In this document: piece by piece, positions 22,266 through 33,147 of the stretch | Layout: every line of letters begins with the position of its first letter | How positions within the stretch are numbered: position 1 is the first letter of the stretch | Assembly: GCA_025558095.1 (NCBI GenBank) | Contig: JAIVFI010000008.1 | Span: 791,322 to 855,321 of the forward strand | DNA from: Hyaloraphidium curvatum | Lineage: Eukaryota > Monoblepharomycota > Hyaloraphidiomycetes > Hyaloraphidiales > Hyaloraphidiaceae | DNA length: 64,000 bases | Reading direction: 5' to 3' | Notes under the pieces: generated by a model | Seen by the model: only the letters and a program-made list of their open reading frames with translations | The model's database searches: none | Told to the model about the DNA's origin: nothing | Position numbers and translations under genes: made by a program

Positions 22266-22403
22266 GTGAATGATGGGACGACCGGTGGAAGAGGGACGCG
22301 CCTGTGGGGTGGGCGCGAGGCGTGGGACGGGGGATGCCGACGGCCCGTTCCCTCCCACCGTACATGCGGTCCGGCCACACGCTTCTTCTCCCCCTCAATC
22401 CCA

Positions 22404-22826
22404 ATCACACGGCCGCCATCCCCCCGTCGACCCTCAATTCCACCCCAGTGACGTAGCTCGCGCCTTCGGAGCTGAGGAAGACCGCGGCGAGCCGAACCCG
22501 TCCGGCTCACCGCCTCTCCTTAGGGGGCACTTGCACCCCTCCACCGTCCGGAACCCGTTCTCCGAGAGCGAGTGCGCGGCCATGTGCCGCGTCAGGCCGC
22601 GGAGAAGATGGTGCCGGGGCTGACCGAGTTGCAGCGGATGTTGAGGGGAGCGAGGTCCACCGCGAGGCTGCGGGCCAGCTGCAGCACGGCGCCCTTTGTC
22701 GATGCGTAGCACCCAAAGTCTTTCTGGGAGATGTGCCCCGAGGTGCTGGCGAAGAGGAGCACCGCGCCTCCTTCGCCGCGCGGGACGAGGCGGCCGGGAC
22801 CTTCCGATCCAACGAACAAGAAAGCT
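22404..22826 (-). pseudogene. Broken, 5'-truncated copy of the 14.9-kb SDR
   Basis: Translation from about 22826 downward gives LVPRGEGGAVLLFASTSGHI, then CYASTKGAVLQLARSLAVDL and NIRCNSVSPGTIFSAA, matching residues 135-200 of the intact SDR. The frame then breaks. RHMAAHSL continues in another frame and AAVFLSSEGASYVTG, with the final LRVDGG, in a third. The cofactor-binding half is missing, and the next gene begins only 20 bases upstream. With two frameshifts and no N-terminal half it cannot encode an enzyme. Confidence 0.8.
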
Positions 22827-22846
22827 TCGGCTCCGGGGAGCCTTCT

Positions 22847-23369
22847 TCAGCTGCAGGCGTATACCGTGGAGCCTGCCTTCGGCCATGGGAGGCACGTGTC
22901 GGAGCAGCCGCAGAAGGTCCCGGTTAAGGAGAGGTAGACCGGGCCTCCGAGCCAGCAGTAGTCCAGGCACTCCTGCAGGGACGCGACGCCCGACTTCATC
23001 ACCTCCCAGGGGCTCTGGCACTCGCCGGTGAAGATCGCGGTGCACTGGTCGGCAACGTAGCGGCGGAACAGGTCGTGCGGGTCCGCCCCGTCCGCGGCGA
23101 CGCAGGAGATGGCGTCGGGGGGCGCGCCGGGGTAGCCGAACTCGCTGCGGGGGCGGCGGCGTCAGCGGGGCCGGGAGCCGGGCCGGGGCAGCGGCGCGGG
23201 CAGACCAGTTTTCGGTTGGGGCGCATTCGTTGCAGGAGCGCTTGAACACCCTCGCCGGCTCGAGCGGCGGGGGGTCGCCGGCGCGGGCGGCGATGGGCGA
23301 AGCGCCGGCGCGGGCGGCAGAGAGGACGGCCAGAAACAGGCAGAGGAGGTGCGGGACGAGCCGCGCCAT
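22847..23369 (-). CDS. Small secreted cysteine-rich protein
   Basis: Exons 23369-23206 and 23144-22847 with a 61-base intron give 153 residues. Residues 1-22 form a signal peptide (LLCLFLAVLSAARAGA). The mature part has at least 11 cysteines, including SCNECAPTENC, CVAADG, CTAIFTGEC, QECLDYCW and FCGCSDTC. The end FCGCSDTCLP and the spacing recall WSC-like carbohydrate-binding domains, but the match is loose. A role in the cell wall or as a secreted effector-type protein is possible; the function is not known. The intron restores a continuous Cys pattern (ENC|EFGYPG) and is strongly supported by phase. The gene lies directly upstream of the broken SDR copy, whose 5' end was probably lost at this junction. 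Confidence 0.65.
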
Positions 23370-23765
23370 CGCGTTGTAGGGCGGCGTGGTTGTGGAAAAG
23401 GTGGTTCCCTCCACCGGCCGTGAGTCAATCATTTCAATGTCTTTGACGGATCTTCTAATGCACGTGAACGTCTACAGTACATTAGGCCGCCTTCGGCGGC
23501 CGTCGGAAATTTGTATCCTTTCTCCCTAAAGGCTGTATAGATGGCCGCGTTGCCCTTCATGCAGGCCACCGAAAGGCGTTGGCGGGGGCGGCACGTAAAG
23601 AGTGCGCGCAGGCCATCGATGTCGTCCTCGTTGGCTTACTTGACCGCTGAGGCGTTCCTGCGGCGGATCAAGGGGCCGCCGGTGGGGCTGTTGGAAGACT
23701 TTCGTGCCATTCTCGCCGCGACTAGGGATTCGTGCGTGCTCATCATAGAAGCCTTCTTGCCGCCC
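23370..23765. other. Intergenic, 396 bases, with a hairpin
   Basis: Contains a perfect 7-bp stem with a 3-base loop at 23485-23501 (GGCCGCC TTC GGCGGCC). AT-richer than its surroundings between 23430 and 23540. Otherwise nothing recognised. Confidence 0.4.
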
Positions 23766-24780
23766 TCAGATCTCGCCCTTCCACCCGACCGCGCCGTTCG
23801 AAAACTCCCAAGCCTCCTTCACGATTTCCGGATCCCTCGCCGCCTCGCTCTCGTCCTGCCTCGTCCCGTCCGAATGGAAATACAGCTTCGGGCGCTCCCC
23901 CTCCTTCGGCTCCTCCAAGTCCGCGCACGCGGCAAACGCGACGGACCTGCCCCCCTCCTCGGGGAGCCGCCCAAACAGGCTTCGCAGGAACCAGTTGAAC
24001 GCGCGCTCGCCCCACGCGGCGTCCGAGGCCATGTCCGTCGACACCAACCCCGGGTGCACGCACACGGCACGGATCCCGCGGCCCTTTTCGCGGAGGAGGG
24101 CGTCGAGACGGTTGACACAGGCCATGTTTGCCACCTTAGAGTCGCAGTACGCCGGCGTGGCCGAAAATCCCTCGGGCCCATTGCGTTTGGCCCAATCGGC
24201 GGGGCTGCCGGGCTTGATGGACGAGTAGAAGTGCATCCTGGAACCCACATCGACGATGCGGCCGCCGGGGGCGATGAAGGGGAGGAGGAGGAGGGTGAGG
24301 AGGTGCGAGGAGAGGTGGTTCGTCTGCAGCGTCTGTTCCGGGCGGCGTGGCGTTCCGGTCAGACCTTCGGAGACGGCGGGGTTCGGTGCAGCCCACCAGC
24401 TCGTAGCCGTCGTCGGTCTTGACATAGCCCGGCGCCTGCACGCCCGCGTTATTGACCAGCAGGTCGATCCTCCGCGCGTCGCCGTCCTGCTTCGCCCACT
24501 CCTCCGCGAACGCGCGGACCCCCGCAAACGAACCCAAATCCAGCGTGCGCACCTCCACCACACCTTCCCCCTTTCCTGCACGAAGCTCTTCGGCGGCTTT
24601 CTCGCCCCTCCCGGCATGGCGCACGCCGAGCACCACGCGCGAGCAGCCGAGCGCGCGGAGGTGCCGCGCGGCTTCGAGGCCGATGCCGCGGTTGGAACCC
24701 GTGACGACGGCGGTCTTGCCGGCGAGCGGGGTGCCCGGAGGGAGTTCGGGCGCGGCGCCGTTGATGGCGTTGCGGAGCAT
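23766..24780 (-). CDS. SDR of the retinol-dehydrogenase/WWOX-like type
   Basis: Exons 24780-24397 and 24332-23766 with a 64-base intron give 316 residues. Motifs: TGSNRGIG (cofactor), LDLGS (after strand 3), LLVNNAG, TLQTNHLSSHLL (the conserved N-H-L of extended retinol-dehydrogenase-like SDRs, assembled across the splice), VDVGSR, YCDSKVANM (catalytic Tyr and Lys) and VHPGLVSTDM. The C-terminal region has a variable substrate part (FLRSLFGRLPEEGG). The enzyme is probably an NADP-dependent reductase of retinoid-like, sterol or lipid carbonyl compounds. The frame is open upstream to an ATG at 24903, which would add 41 residues; the inner ATG gives a start close to the first strand and is preferred. 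Confidence 0.8.
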
Positions 24781-25003
24781 GGCGTGGAACGGCGGCGCGG
24801 CAATGCTCGGGGACTCGAGGAAGAGCGTGAAAATGGGCGGCGTTGGGCCTTGGGCGGATCTTCCGCCGCTCCCGGTCTGTGCCGAAGCCAGCTCCAGTAT
24901 CAAACAAGGGCAGCATCGTCAAATAACGCATGAATACATTACAGCAACGATAGAGCGGGGTGCATCGGCACGGTGCTTCCGCAGCATGCGAGATGGTGGC
25001 ATC

Positions 25004-25591
25004 TTACTCCTTGCCCCGCAAGCGCAGCACCTCCGCACTGAGCTTGCACTCCCACTTGTGCGAGATCGTCGGGTTCGGATCCTTCCGCGCGAACCTCATG
25101 AGCGGCCCTTCCGTGACCCGCACCCCGTTCTCGCTCTCGTACGGTTCGGGCTTGGACGTCCACACGGCCTTCTGGCACTCGGCCGAGCAGTACTTGACCG
25201 TCCTGCACCTCCCGCACGCCTGCAGCGATTTCTTGGGCCGGGCATGGTTGGCCTTGCCGGCGCTCATGAGCTGCGCCAGCACGGCCTCGAGCGCCCCCGC
25301 ATCCTGCGACCTGAGCGCCTCCTCCAGCGAGGCCATGTCCGTCCCGCAGATGGGGTTCCCGCAGCGGTGCATCGGCACCCATTTCTCCGGCGGGGGGAGG
25401 GGGTCCCCGTGCTCCAGCGCGATTTCGGAGGCGATATTCGCGAGCATCGGTGCGTCGACGAGCGCGAAACCGGCCGACGCGGCGTGCACGTTGGCGGCCG
25501 GGCGGCCGCCCGGGGAGGCAAGGCCGGCGGTGAAGAGGCGCCGGTAGGGCGGCGAGTATTTTCTGACGACGGATTCGGCGTAGGAGGCCAT
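25004..25591 (-). CDS. MYND zinc-finger protein, 195 residues
   Basis: A single exon. The C-terminal third carries the MYND finger: CGRCRTVKYCSAECQKAVW followed, after a 24-residue insert, by HKWEC. Upstream CGNPIC may belong to a second metal site. The N-terminal 70 residues (KYSPPYRRLFTAGLA) have no known fold but are repeated in the truncated copy at 10776-10986. MYND fingers mediate protein-protein contacts in the nucleus or cytosol; the partner is unknown. The last residues are basic (VLRLRGKE). An ATG-to-stop frame of this size matches the family member lacking the long N-terminal domain of the 46.6-kb MYND gene. Start chosen to match the duplicated N-terminus. Confidence 0.75.
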   Translation of the reverse strand: MASYAESVVRKYSPPYRRLFTAGLASPGGRPAANVHAASAGFALVDAPMLANIASEIALEHGDPLPPPEKWVPMHRCGNPICGTDMASLEEALRSQDAGALEAVLAQLMSAGKANHARPKKSLQACGRCRTVKYCSAECQKAVWTSKPEPYESENGVRVTEGPLMRFARKDPNPTISHKWECKLSAEVLRLRGKE

Positions 25592-25710
25592 TTCGAGGGC
25601 AGATTGGGGCGGGATGGACGTGTTTGAAAAGGAGCGACGGCTCCCCACGCGCCGGGACGAAAGAGACGAGTATGACGAAGAAAAATCATCCAACGATCTG
25701 ACATACACGG

Positions 25711-27093
25711 TTACGAACTGTAAATAGCCTGCAGAAGCTGCATGACTGCGTCCGGTGCCTGGCGGCACTTGTTGATCTGCGCCTGCACGGCCCTGGCCCA
25801 AACTTCGCTCCCTCGGAGCCCGTTGGTGTCCGCAAAGGCCTTTAGAGAGGCGACACGCTGTGCAGCGTCGGCAACGATGGCGCGACGGTCGGTCAATCCC
25901 GTCACGAATCCCGCAGCGAACCGTTCGTCCCCATGGACCGCGAACCCCAGCTCGGGCCGCTGGGGGTCGAGGTGCAGCGGCCACTTGCAGCTGGAGATCA
26001 TGAATCCCAGGAGGGGGGCATAAATGCCCGCTTCGTGCAGATGGGCAAACACCTGGCGGGCCGCATCGGGAGAGACGACGTCCCTGCGATCATCGCTTCC
26101 GGGATCGGGGCGCGTGAACCAGCGCAGCATAGCAAAGATTACGTCTCCTTGGTTTCGGGATTGAGCAGAAGAGCGTTAAGAACCGAAGCCAGGACGGCGT
26201 GAGGCTTCGCGAAGAAAGGGTGGAGGACAAAGGATGCAAGCATGGCCCCAAGACAACGCACACCGCCCGCCTTCGAAAGGAGGAAGAACAAGTTTGCCAA
26301 AGCAGGGATTCTCTCCTTCGGATCCAAGTCTGCTCTGCTGAGAAGATCTCGGCCAAGATAAACCATTTCTCTGTGAGCCCAGAAACATAAGGTACTCCGG
26401 GGAATCCAACAAGAAGCCCGTCCCATTAATCCAGTGGTGGACGATCGCGGTGGTCATCCATTGCTGAGCAAACGGAAGCTGAAGCCTCTTTAGGACTTCG
26501 GAATGCGGAACGGAAATCGGCCTGAGCAACCGTCCCAATCGAACGTAGTGAGCGCGGGGCGCGTGTTCGCCGATCGGGGAAAGCAAGTTGAGGTGCCGCA
26601 CCACCAGCGCAACATCGGCGCCCCCGGCCGACATCCCGTCCAAAAGATCTCCGGCCCGGTCCGGGTCCAAGACGTGGACTATCGTTCCGTTCCTCAAAGT
26701 GAGCCTCGATTTGTAGCGCCGAATGGCCGAAAAGGTGATGATGGACTCCACCTGGACGCCGGCAAGGCGGAGAATGCGACCCACGACCTCCGCATCGAGC
26801 GGTTTGTCCCACTCCTCGCTCCACCCGTCGGTGGCCCGCTTGCCCTCCCAATCTTCCTCCGCCACCCGCTCGGGCCCCCTCAAGCTCTCGACGAAGCTGA
26901 AGAAAGTATCGGGATCCTTGTCGACGGTGAGCACGTGCTTCACTCGGCGGAGCAAGGCCCAGGAAGCTTCGGGAAGGACGGTGCGGCACAGGAGCTGCAA
27001 GCCGAACAGGTCCCCAAGGGAGAGCGAATCGTACGAAAGAATGGCCCTCAGGATCTCCGGCGGGAGGTCCTGAAGGCCTGGAGAGGGGTCCAT
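25711..27093 (-). CDS. F-box protein, three exons
   Basis: Exons 27093-26396, 26334-26143 and 26083-25711 give 420 residues; the introns have 61 and 59 bases. The N-terminus is an F-box: LQDLPPEILRAILSYDSLSLGDLF followed by LCRTVLPEASW. The following region is Leu-rich without an obvious repeat; NLLSPIGEHAPRAHY and HHWINGTGFLLDSP stand out. The last exon contributes helices (RRAIVADAAQRVASLKAF). It probably acts as an SCF substrate adaptor. The three pieces lie in different frames, and the splice sites used (GTACCT...CAGCAG and GTAATC...ATCGCAG) are the only ones giving the usual intron length with matching phase. The first splice could instead use a shorter 43-base intron. Confidence 0.65.
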
Positions 27094-27205
27094 GAGCCGT
27101 GACGAGTGCTGCTTGCTAACTAGCTGGTGTTGCGCGGCATCGGCTGCGGCGGGGGGCAAAGCAGGGATCGCGGACAAACGCAGATCGGCGGACGGCGTGA
27201 AGCAG
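27094..27205. promoter_or_regulatory. Compact divergent promoter
   Basis: Only 112 bases separate the start codons of the F-box gene (minus) and the amidase (plus), so the two genes must share regulatory DNA. No TATA box is visible. Confidence 0.5.
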
Positions 27206-28946
27206 ATGCCCGATCCCACGCTCCTCTCGGCCGGAGAGATACAAAGCCTCGTTGCTTCCGGCCAGCTGACGTACTCGGATGTCGCGGGGAGCTTCCTTGC
27301 TCGGATCAGGGACTGCAACGGGCTCGTGAACGCAGTCATGGAGGTCAACCCGCGCGCGCTCGAAGACGCCAAGAAAGCGGACGAGGCGGCGCGGAAGGAC
27401 CCGTCGCTGTGCAAGGCGATCTTTGGGATCCCGGTGCTCGTCAAGGATAATGTGATTTGCTTCGGGCTGGAGGACGAGGGGGAGCGGAACGCGGGGCCGG
27501 CGGGAGACATGCCGACGACGGCGACCGCGGGCTCGTTGGCCCTCGTCGGGGCCCGCTGGAAGCGCAGAGCTGACATCGCACGGCGATTGGCGGACGCCGG
27601 GGCGGTGCTAATTGCGAGCGCCAACATGTCCGAGTGGGCCAACTTCCGCTCGTCGGCCCAGCTGGACGGCTGGTCTGCGCGCGGGGGAAAGACGCACAAC
27701 CCGTACGACATGGGGAAGGGAGCTTTCGGACCGACGGGGAGCTCGTCCGGGAGCGGAGCAGGGCTGGCTTCGCGGTTCGCGACCCTGGCCGTCGGCAGCG
27801 GTGGGCAGCCACCTTGTCGCCCGCGAAGTAGCCATTGCTTGACGTCTCGCAACCGCAGAAACCGACGGCTCCATCATCATGCCCTCGTCGCGCTGCGCCG
27901 TGGTCGGGATCAAGCCCACTGTAGGCCTCGTTTCGCGCGCGGGGATCATACCCATCTCGCCCACCCAGGACACCGCGGGACCCATGGCCCACGACGTCGC
28001 CGGCGCTGCGGCGCTCTTGGACGTGCTGGCGGGCCCGGAGCCCAGGGATCCGGCGACGCTGCACTGCGGCCGCGCTCTGCCCGCTGGAGGTTTCGCGGCG
28101 GCTGCTGCTTTAGGTCGGGAGCGCGGGTTCGCGGGGCTCCGGATCGGGTTGGACAAGGGCATGCTGGAGCGATGCCCGCGGAACGAAAGGGAGGCGGCGG
28201 AGCTCGCGGTGCGGGAGATGAGGGCCGCGGGCGCCGAGATCGTGGACGTGGAGCTGCTCGTGCACGACGAGATGGAGAAGCTCGGCAAGATCGAGGAGCT
28301 GAAGCTCACCGTTGAGTTCCGCGAAGCTCTTGATGGGTGGGCGAAATGAATAAGGCCGCCCGTGACTGAGAAAGCTGACGGCGGAGCTCCACAGCTTCCT
28401 CTCTTCCAACCTGGATCCCTCCTCACCGGCGTCGGTGCCCCGAACCATGGCATCCGTCATCGCCTTCAACGAAACCACGCCCGCGGAGATGACCTACGAC
28501 CAGAAGAAGCTCGTTCTTTCTCAAGCCTTTTCGTCGGCGGCCTCTCCGAGCGGCCGGAGAACGTGGGACGACGCCAGGGCGCTGGCGGCCCGGTTGGACG
28601 AGGTGGCGGCCCGCGAGCGGCTGGACTGCTTCTTCACGAGCCCATGGGGCGGGTGCACGACCATCTGCGGGGTGCTGGGGTATCCCGTCGTCACTGGTGG
28701 GTTTCCGAGCGGCCGCGCGACCGCTCTCCTCCCTAAGCGTGGTTCCAAGTGCCGTACGGATTCAGCTCCAAGACCGGATGCCCGTTCGGGGTGTGTTTCT
28801 TTGGCGTGGCGTGGACCGACGCCGTGCTCGTGCGGGCTGCCGCTGCGTTGGAGCAGCACGTTGTGCGGAGACTGGGGAAGCAGATCTGCCGCGAACCCGT
28901 GGACTTTGCAAAGTGGACGAAGCCCGCGGCGGGGTCCAAGCTTTAG
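27206..28946 (+). CDS. Amidase (amidase-signature family)
   Basis: Exons 27206-27800, 27859-28336, 28395-28696 and 28750-28946 (introns 53-58 bases) give 523 residues. The catalytic Ser-cisSer-Lys triad is present: Lys80 in PVLVKDN, the cis-Ser in GSSSGSGAG (179-187) and the nucleophile Ser203 in ETDGSIIMPSS, which is formed across the first splice. Further family blocks are NMSEWANFRS, GIKPTVGLVSR, ISPTQDTAGPMA, VIAFNE and PYGFSSKTGCPFGV. The enzyme hydrolyses amides; in fungi such proteins act on acetamide-like or fatty amides. Odd: a 20-residue insert after Lys80 (VICFGLEDEGERNAGPAG) replaces the short family loop. It could be an unspliced remnant, but no phase-correct splice was found. 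No signal peptide is seen. Confidence 0.85.
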
Positions 28947-29025
28947 CGTACAGGGTAGAGCTCCGACTCTATAGACATAGGCCGCCCATCGGCACGTTGC
29001 TCATATCACGTTCAACTCTTTTTCC

Positions 29026-30443
29026 TCAGAGCCTGCTCCCCTGCCCGCCCTTCAGCTCCCTTGGGCACTCCTTGTGCGGGAACCACTTGGCGTACAGCTT
29101 CTCGAACCTGCCCTCGGCCACCAGCTCCCCGATCGCCTTGTCCACCGCCAGCCTGACCCTGTCGTTGCCGTAGCGGAACGCGACGCCCCACTTCCACCCC
29201 GTCTGCGCGGTCCACGCGATCCGGTAGGGCGACTCGGGCCCGACGAGGTGGCCAAAGGCGCAGTCGTCGTCGATCACGGCGTCGACCTCGCCGGCGTCGA
29301 GGGCGGCCATCATCTCGCCCAGCACGTTGTCGTTGGCGCCGTCGAACGGCACGGCGGTGGAGCCGTATGTGGCGTAGGTCTCGGCGAGCTTGTAGTTGGT
29401 CGAGCCGGTGATGGCGGCGATCTTCTTCCCGGCGAGGTCGGTGAAGCCCCACACGGGCGAGTCCTTCTTGACCAGGACCTGCTCGTCCACGACGATGTAC
29501 GGCCGCGTGTAGTGGTAGTACTTTTGCCGCTCCGGGGTGATGGCGCTCCCGCAGAACTGCGCGTCGACCTTGCCCGAGAGCACCGAGGGCTTGAACTTGT
29601 CCCAGTCGGCAAACACCCACTCGATGCCCAGGCCCATGTGGTCGGCGACCATCTTGGCCGCCTCGGGCTCGTACCCCGAGCGCCGCTGGGTCTTGACGTC
29701 GTCGGTGCGGAACACGGGCCAGGCGGTGAAGGCCGCGCACACAAAGGTGAGCTTACCCGGGTTGACGAGGGGCAGGGCCGACGGGTCGGAGGGGTCGGCG
29801 TCGGGGTGCTCGATCTCGAGCGGGGCAGGGCGGCCCGGGAACAGTTTCGACCACATGTCCTTCATGGCCGTGAGCGAGCGGCGCTCGACAATGCCGCGGA
29901 GGCGGTGGTGGTCCTCCTCAGCGGTCTCATCCGAGCCGCCGAACGCCGCGGGGAGGTCGACGTACTTGGGGAGCCCGTCGGTGATGTCCTTGATGCCCGA
30001 GGTGTAGAAGATGTGGGCCGACGGCTTGAAGCGGGGGTCCGTGACGCGGCCGTCGGCGCCGTGGTTGGGAGTGGTGAACATGTCGAGGTCTGCGAGGGGA
30101 TCAGTGGTTTGACGGGGGAAGGTGACCCAGCAGGCAACCCACAAATGGCGTCCTGCTTCAGGTGGTGCAGCTTGGCGTAGACCTTGCTGCCGCACGTTTT
30201 GCAGGTCAGCCGCTCCTCCTTGCCGGTCGTGTAGGACGACAGGTTGTCGGCGCCGCGGACGACTTTGACGTCGCCGGCGTTGAACCCGCACAGCGTCGCG
30301 TAGTCCGCGCTCAGCGCCCGGCGGCACTGGCTGCAGTGGCAGTACACCACGAAATTGGGCGGCGCGGGCACGTGCACCTCGCAGGCCTTGCAGAGGCACT
30401 GCGCGACAGCCGCGGGGCGCGCCGACGCCGCGACGAGCGCCAT
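29026..30443 (-). CDS. GFA-domain protein fused to a bacterial-type amino-acid-binding (SBP family 3) domain
   Basis: Exons 30443-30143 and 30089-29026 with a 53-base intron give 454 residues. Residues 14-150 are a GFA (glutathione-dependent formaldehyde-activating-like) domain, with zinc ligands in CLCKAC (16-21), CHCSQC (35-40) and CKTCG (81-85) and the usual end FYTSGIKDITDGLPKY. Residues 213-445 are a periplasmic-binding-protein type 2 fold of the polar-amino-acid family: SGYEPEAAKMVAD, SGKVDAQFCGSAITPERQKY, VLVKKDSPV, LAGKKIAAITGSTN, ALDAGEVDAVIDDD and AVDKAIGELVAEGRFEKLYAKWF. The first part is a zinc-dependent thiol/aldehyde-type domain; the second normally binds amino acids outside bacterial cells. 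No signal peptide is visible, so the fusion is probably cytosolic. The splice lies inside the GFA domain (DAI|YLDMF), and the SBP part lies in the same exon as the GFA end. Confidence 0.85.
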
Positions 30444-30924
30444 CGCGGGAAGGGAGAGCGGGAGGCCGGCGGGCGAGAGGGGCAGAAGACGGAGGCCGGC
30501 TCGCAGGTGGAGGAGGTCGCCGATGAGGCCCAGCAGTCGCTGCAGCACGGGCGGCAGAATCGTCTTGATCGTCGATTGAAGAGGTGGACGGGCTGGTGCG
30601 GACCCCCACCCTCGATCAATCGGCGCCACGTCAGCTGGGCCAGCGATATGGAGCATGAGCTGGAGCGGCATGGAAGCTGCGGAAGCTATTGGAGAAGCAG
30701 GTTTTTGGTGGATTGACTGATTGACTGGCGGAGCTGGATGCGGGCCAGCTGCAGGCGCCAAGGTCCGAGAACTGCAGGAAGTGGTAAGCTGCACCATACG
30801 AGGACTTTTGTGCTGAGTTTCTCATTTAGTAAGATTCTGATGCCGATGACATTGAATCAATGAAATTGGGTGTGTGCAGGGAGCGGTTCTCGCCCCTGCC
30901 GTCCTGACCGGGAGACACGCCGCG
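30444..30924. promoter_or_regulatory. Divergent intergenic region, 481 bases
   Basis: Separates the GFA-SBP fusion (minus) from the acyl-CoA oxidase (plus). The segment 30700-30880 is clearly AT-richer than the coding DNA on both sides. Expected to hold both promoters. Confidence 0.4.
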
Positions 30925-33147
30925 ATGCCCGCCTCGCTCCCTGCGTCCTCCGTGCGCGTTCCGCCGTACTCGCGCGAAACTGCCGAGCGGCAGATGGCGG
31001 ATCTGGCCGCGGCGCGGGCGCGGGCAACTTTCGACCCGGAGAAGATGACCGAAGTCATCTACGACCCCGAGACGCGTCGGAAGCGCGCTCAGGCGCTGGA
31101 AATCGTTCAGAACGAAGAGATGCTGGTCAAGCTGATCGATGACTGGCCGTTTCTCGGGGATTTCGAGCGTCGGCAGCGCACCTGGCCGGCCATGAAGCGG
31201 CTCGCAGAGATCCAACTCGGCCGAGGACTGTCGCCCGACGACATGCTCTACGTCTTGAACCTGCTCGGCGTGCTCACACCGCTCTTCAACCACCAGCAGT
31301 CCTTCCAGGCCGCGAACCTGACCAGCCACGCGTCGGACGAGCAGCTGGCACACTGGGGCCCGCTCGGCGAGTCGTTCCGGTTCTGGGGCTCCTTCGCGCA
31401 GACGGAGCTGGGCCACGGCTCGGCGGTATCGGACATCGAGACCACGGCCACATACGACCCGGCCGCGCAGGAGTTCGTGCTCGACACGCCGACCCTCTCG
31501 AGCACGAAATGGTGGATCGGCGCCCTGGGCACCTACGCCACGCACTCCCTGGTCATGGCGCAGCTCATCGTCGGCGGCCAGCGCAAGGGAATCGCCCCCT
31601 TCCTCTTTCAGGTCCGCAACATGGACACGCACGAGCCCCTCCCGGGCATCTACGTCGGCGAGATCGGCCCCAAGCTCGGCCCCGTCGAAAACGGCTGGCT
31701 TCGCCTGGACAAGGTCCGCGTGCCCCTCTCTTCCCTCCTCTCCCGCAACCTCCGCGTGCTCCCGGACGGCACCTTCCTCCGCCCCAAGGACTCGAAGCTC
31801 CTCCTCGGGGGCATGCTCGTCCGCCGCACCGAAATTACGGCGTCGTCGGCGCGCGCGCTGGCAAAGGCGTGCACGGTCGGGGTACGGTATTGCGAGGTCA
31901 GGAGGCAGAACAAGGGCGTCGGGGAGGAGGCGAAGAAGGGCGGGGAGGCGGCGGTGATGGGATATCCGATGGTCAAGATGAGGATCCTGCCGGCGCTGGC
32001 CGCGGCATACTCGTTCGCGTTCGTGGGCAAGTACCTCGTGGGCCTGCTCAACGGGTACCGGACGAGGATGATGGCGGGGGACGAGGGCGCCGCGGGGATG
32101 CTGAACGACTTCCACCCGACCCTGAGCGGCCTCAAGGCCTACTGGTGGGCCCTGCTCCCGTCTCCCCCATTTTCACCACTCAACCCCGCTCCCTCTCAGC
32201 ACGACTACCGCCGCCGATGGCATTGAGGACATCCGCCGCTGCCTCGGTGGGCACGGCTACTCCCACGCTTCGGGGCTCGGCCTGCTCTACGCTCAGTGGT
32301 CTGTCTTTACGACCGCCGAGGGCGAGGCGGTGCTCATGACCCAGCAGACGGCGCGGTACCTTGCCCGGCTGGCGGGGGAGCTGAAGAAGGGCGGCGGGGA
32401 GGGGAAGGTAAAGGGGAACGTGGGGACGGCCTATCTCGCGACGCTGTGGGAGGAGGAGGCCCCGTGCGCGGCCCGAAACCCCGCCGAGTTTGCCAACCCG
32501 GCGATGCAGGTCGCCCTCTTCGCCCACCGCGCGCGTCGGCAGGTCCGCGAGCTCGTGGCCGCGCTGGACGCCTCCCATGGGGAGCTCGGCCTCTGCGCCG
32601 CGCAGGCGTTCGCCGCCTCCACCGCGCACACGCAGCACCTGATCGTCGCGGTGATGTGGAACAAGGTCGACGAGCTGCGGAGGGAGGGGACGGACGGGAA
32701 GGTGGTGGAGGTGCTGGGAAAGCTGGCGGCGCTCAACGGGGCGTTCCTGCTGGCCAAACACTTCGGGGAGTGGCTGGAGGACGGGCACCTCGATGGGGCG
32801 CAGATCAAGGTCGTCCGTCAGCTCGGTGGGTTCAATCCTCACTGCCTCCACATGACTGCTGACGCCCCCGATCCCGCGCAGTCCACGACATCAACGACGC
32901 CGTCCGCCCTGAAGCCGCCGCCCTCGTCGACGCCTGGCAGTTCTCGGACCTCGAGCTGCAGTCCCAGCTCGGCCGCGCGGACGGCAACGCGTACGAGGGT
33001 ATGTTCCTGTGGGCGCTGCGGGACCCGGTGAACAAGGGGATGGGGGGGAAGGCGGTGTTTGATGGGTATGGAGAGTTCCTGAGGCCGTTGATCACGGGGG
33101 AGGTGGCGGCGGAGGCAAGGAGGGCGAGGGATGGGCCTAAGCTGTGA
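30925..33147 (+). CDS. Peroxisomal acyl-CoA oxidase
   Basis: Exons 30925-32144, 32200-32825 and 32882-33147 give 703 residues, the normal acyl-CoA oxidase length. Family blocks: the FAD/acyl-CoA region with SFAQTELGHGS, ETTATYD and KWWIG; RNMDTHEPLPGI.VGEIGPKLG; GYPMVKMRILPALA; IEDIRRCLGGHGYSH; and a C-terminal helical domain with LGRADGNAYEGMF. It catalyses the first step of peroxisomal beta-oxidation, acyl-CoA plus O2 to trans-2-enoyl-CoA plus H2O2. The last three residues PKL resemble a weak PTS1 signal, which would fit peroxisomal import. Splices are supported by restoring TTTAADGIEDIRR and VRQLVHDINDAVRP. Start: the ATG at 30925; the upstream frame lacks another ATG. Confidence 0.9.

Noticed and set aside
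14894-22826. One simple inverted duplication carrying both regulator and SDR
   Set aside because: The SDR lies upstream of regulator A but its relic lies downstream of regulator B, so a single inverted block cannot explain the order.
26335-26395. A 25-base or 43-base intron in the F-box gene
   Set aside because: Both restore the frame, but a 61-base intron with an ordinary acceptor (CAGCAG) does so too and matches the local intron length.
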